Positions 63,244 to 64,000 of a DNA stretch of 64,000 nucleotides are shown piece after piece. The notes beneath the pieces were generated by a model. The model saw only the letters and a program-made list of their open reading frames with translations, searched no databases and was not told the origin of the DNA. Numbering within the stretch: position 1 is the stretch's first letter; each line of letters opens with the position of its first letter. This stretch comes from Hydractinia symbiolongicarpus (taxonomy: Eukaryota > Cnidaria > Hydrozoa > Anthoathecata > Hydractiniidae): positions 31,188,001-31,252,000 of the forward strand of contig NC_079883.1 of NCBI RefSeq assembly GCF_029227915.1. The letters run 5' to 3'. The position numbers were made by a program, and so were the translations under genes.

Positions 63244-64000
63244 CGAGTCCGGGATTTACGGGAAGTCGCGGGTTTTCGTTTGAGGGCGATTAAACTTCTT
63301 TTATTCAGCGTCTCATCAAAAATGAAAACAGTTTTAAAAACTACAAGTCTCATGGGCTTTAGTGGTGAAATAATAATTTAAAATATCGTTCGGGAAATGC
63401 GTTTACACCCTGGGTACTTTCTTTGTATACTTTTGACTATACGGGCCGAGTCCGGGATTTACGGGAAATCGCAGGTTTTCGTTTGCCGGCGATTAAACTT
63501 CTTTTATTCAGCGTCTCATCAAAAATGAAAACATTTTTGAAAACTACAAGTCTCATGTGCTATAGTGGTGAAATAATAATTTAAAAAATCGTTCGGGAAA
63601 TGAGTTTACTCCCTGGGTACTTTCTTTGTATACTTTTGAATATACGGGCCGAGTCCGGATTTACGGGAAGTCGCGGGTTTTCGTTTGCCGGCGATTAAAC
63701 CACTTTCATTAAGCGTCTCATCAAAAATGAAAACATTTCTGAAAACTACAAGTCTCATGCGTTTTAGTGGTGAAAAAATAATTTAAAAAATCGTTCGGGA
63801 AATGAGTTTACTCCCTGGGTCCTTTCTTTGTATACTTTTGACTATACGGGCCGAGTCCGGGAGTTACGGGAAATCGCAGGTTTTCGTTTGCCGGCGATTA
63901 AACTTCTTTTATTCAGCGTCTCATCAAAAATGAAAACATTTTTGAAAACTACAAGTCTCATGCGTTTGAGTGGTGAAAAAATAATTTAAAAAATCGTTCG
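63244..64000. repeat. Right-edge monomers of the array
   Basis: Ordinary type B monomers: TTTGAGGGCG with AAAACAGTTTT, CATGTGCTATAG, CATTTCTGA, the GGGTCC marker at 63818 (five monomers after the previous one), then a monomer cut by the window edge. The array continues beyond the window. Confidence 0.92.

Larger units (their letters stand above)
1..64000. repeat. Satellite DNA array, 202-203 bp monomer, head to tail across the whole window
   Basis: The same roughly 202-203 bp unit recurs from the first base to the last, always in the same orientation. For example, the block beginning CGGGAAATCG starts at 1 and its counterparts at 204 and 406. At about 202.5 bp per unit the window holds about 316 monomers. 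Every line read could be aligned to the monomer; I found no unique insert, no inverted segment and no mobile element. Monomers differ by point changes, by length of the A-run before TTTAAAAAATCG, and in four places by an 87 bp deletion. Both window edges cut through a monomer, so the array is longer than the window. Tandem organisation and length close to a nucleosome plus linker are typical of centromeric or heterochromatic satellites; that location is inferred. The species and satellite name are not recognised. Confidence 0.98.

Noticed and set aside
1-64000. CRISPR array
   Set aside because: Repeats are 202-203 bp and directly adjacent with no unique spacers; no cas genes are present.
1-64000. 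Telomeric repeats, rDNA, histone or tRNA gene clusters as explanation for the tandem array
   Set aside because: No TTAGGG, TTAGG or TTTAGGG arrays, no rRNA-like segment and no cloverleaf were seen; the monomer is non-coding and uniform.

Overview
The whole 64 kb window is one uninterrupted head-to-tail satellite DNA array. The monomer is 202-203 bp, so about 316 copies fit, all in the same orientation. The window begins and ends inside a monomer, so the array continues on both sides. I found no gene, RNA gene, transposon, CRISPR array or unique spacer DNA. The open reading frames of 60-140 codons that can be drawn here are repeats of the monomer read in whichever frame lacks stops, and I do not annotate them as genes.

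This points to a eukaryotic chromosome, most likely centromeric, pericentromeric or other constitutive heterochromatin from a long-read assembly. The species cannot be read from the sequence and I do not recognise the monomer. One hand-counted monomer is about 38% G+C, with 13 CpGs where about 7 are expected, so CpG is not depleted. That argues against long-term CpG methylation of this array and would fit many invertebrates, but it is weak evidence. Each monomer has a GC-rich part (roughly monomer positions 62-115) and an AT-rich part with A/T tracts around a 22 bp inverted repeat.

There are two main monomer flavours. Type A has ATTCG before CTATACGGG, then CCAAGCCCGGG, usually with CCTCTTTCATTAAGC or CCACTTTCATTAAGC. 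Type B has TTTTG at the same place, then CCGAGTCCGG, usually with CTTCTTTTATTCAGC. Private variants arrange these into higher-order repeats (HORs) that change along the window: 1-13.1 kb, mosaic with shared blocks at 4, 5, 8, 12, 16, 18, 21 and 48 monomers; 13.2-15.5 kb, 5-mer; 15.4-16.6 kb, 3-mer; 16.6-19.5 kb, mixed; 19.5-22.0 kb, 6-mer; 22.0-24.1 kb, dimer and monomer slippage; 24.1-33.7 kb, two superblocks offset by 23-27 monomers; 33.7-36.0 kb, mixed; 36.0-39.2 kb, 8-mer; 38.8-40.8 kb, 4-mer; 40.8-55.5 kb, a 5.09 kb superrepeat carrying a truncated 115 bp monomer; 55.5-64 kb, interchanging 4-, 5- and 7-mer spacings with nearly identical copies.

The interest lies in how the array evolved. 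Copies differ mainly by whole-monomer gains and losses. One exchange point can be placed within 6 bp (near 54,125), an 87 bp deletion at a 5 bp microhomology was propagated to four places, and a 1,452 bp block near the right end is repeated with a single mismatch. I saw no protein-coding or RNA-guided system.
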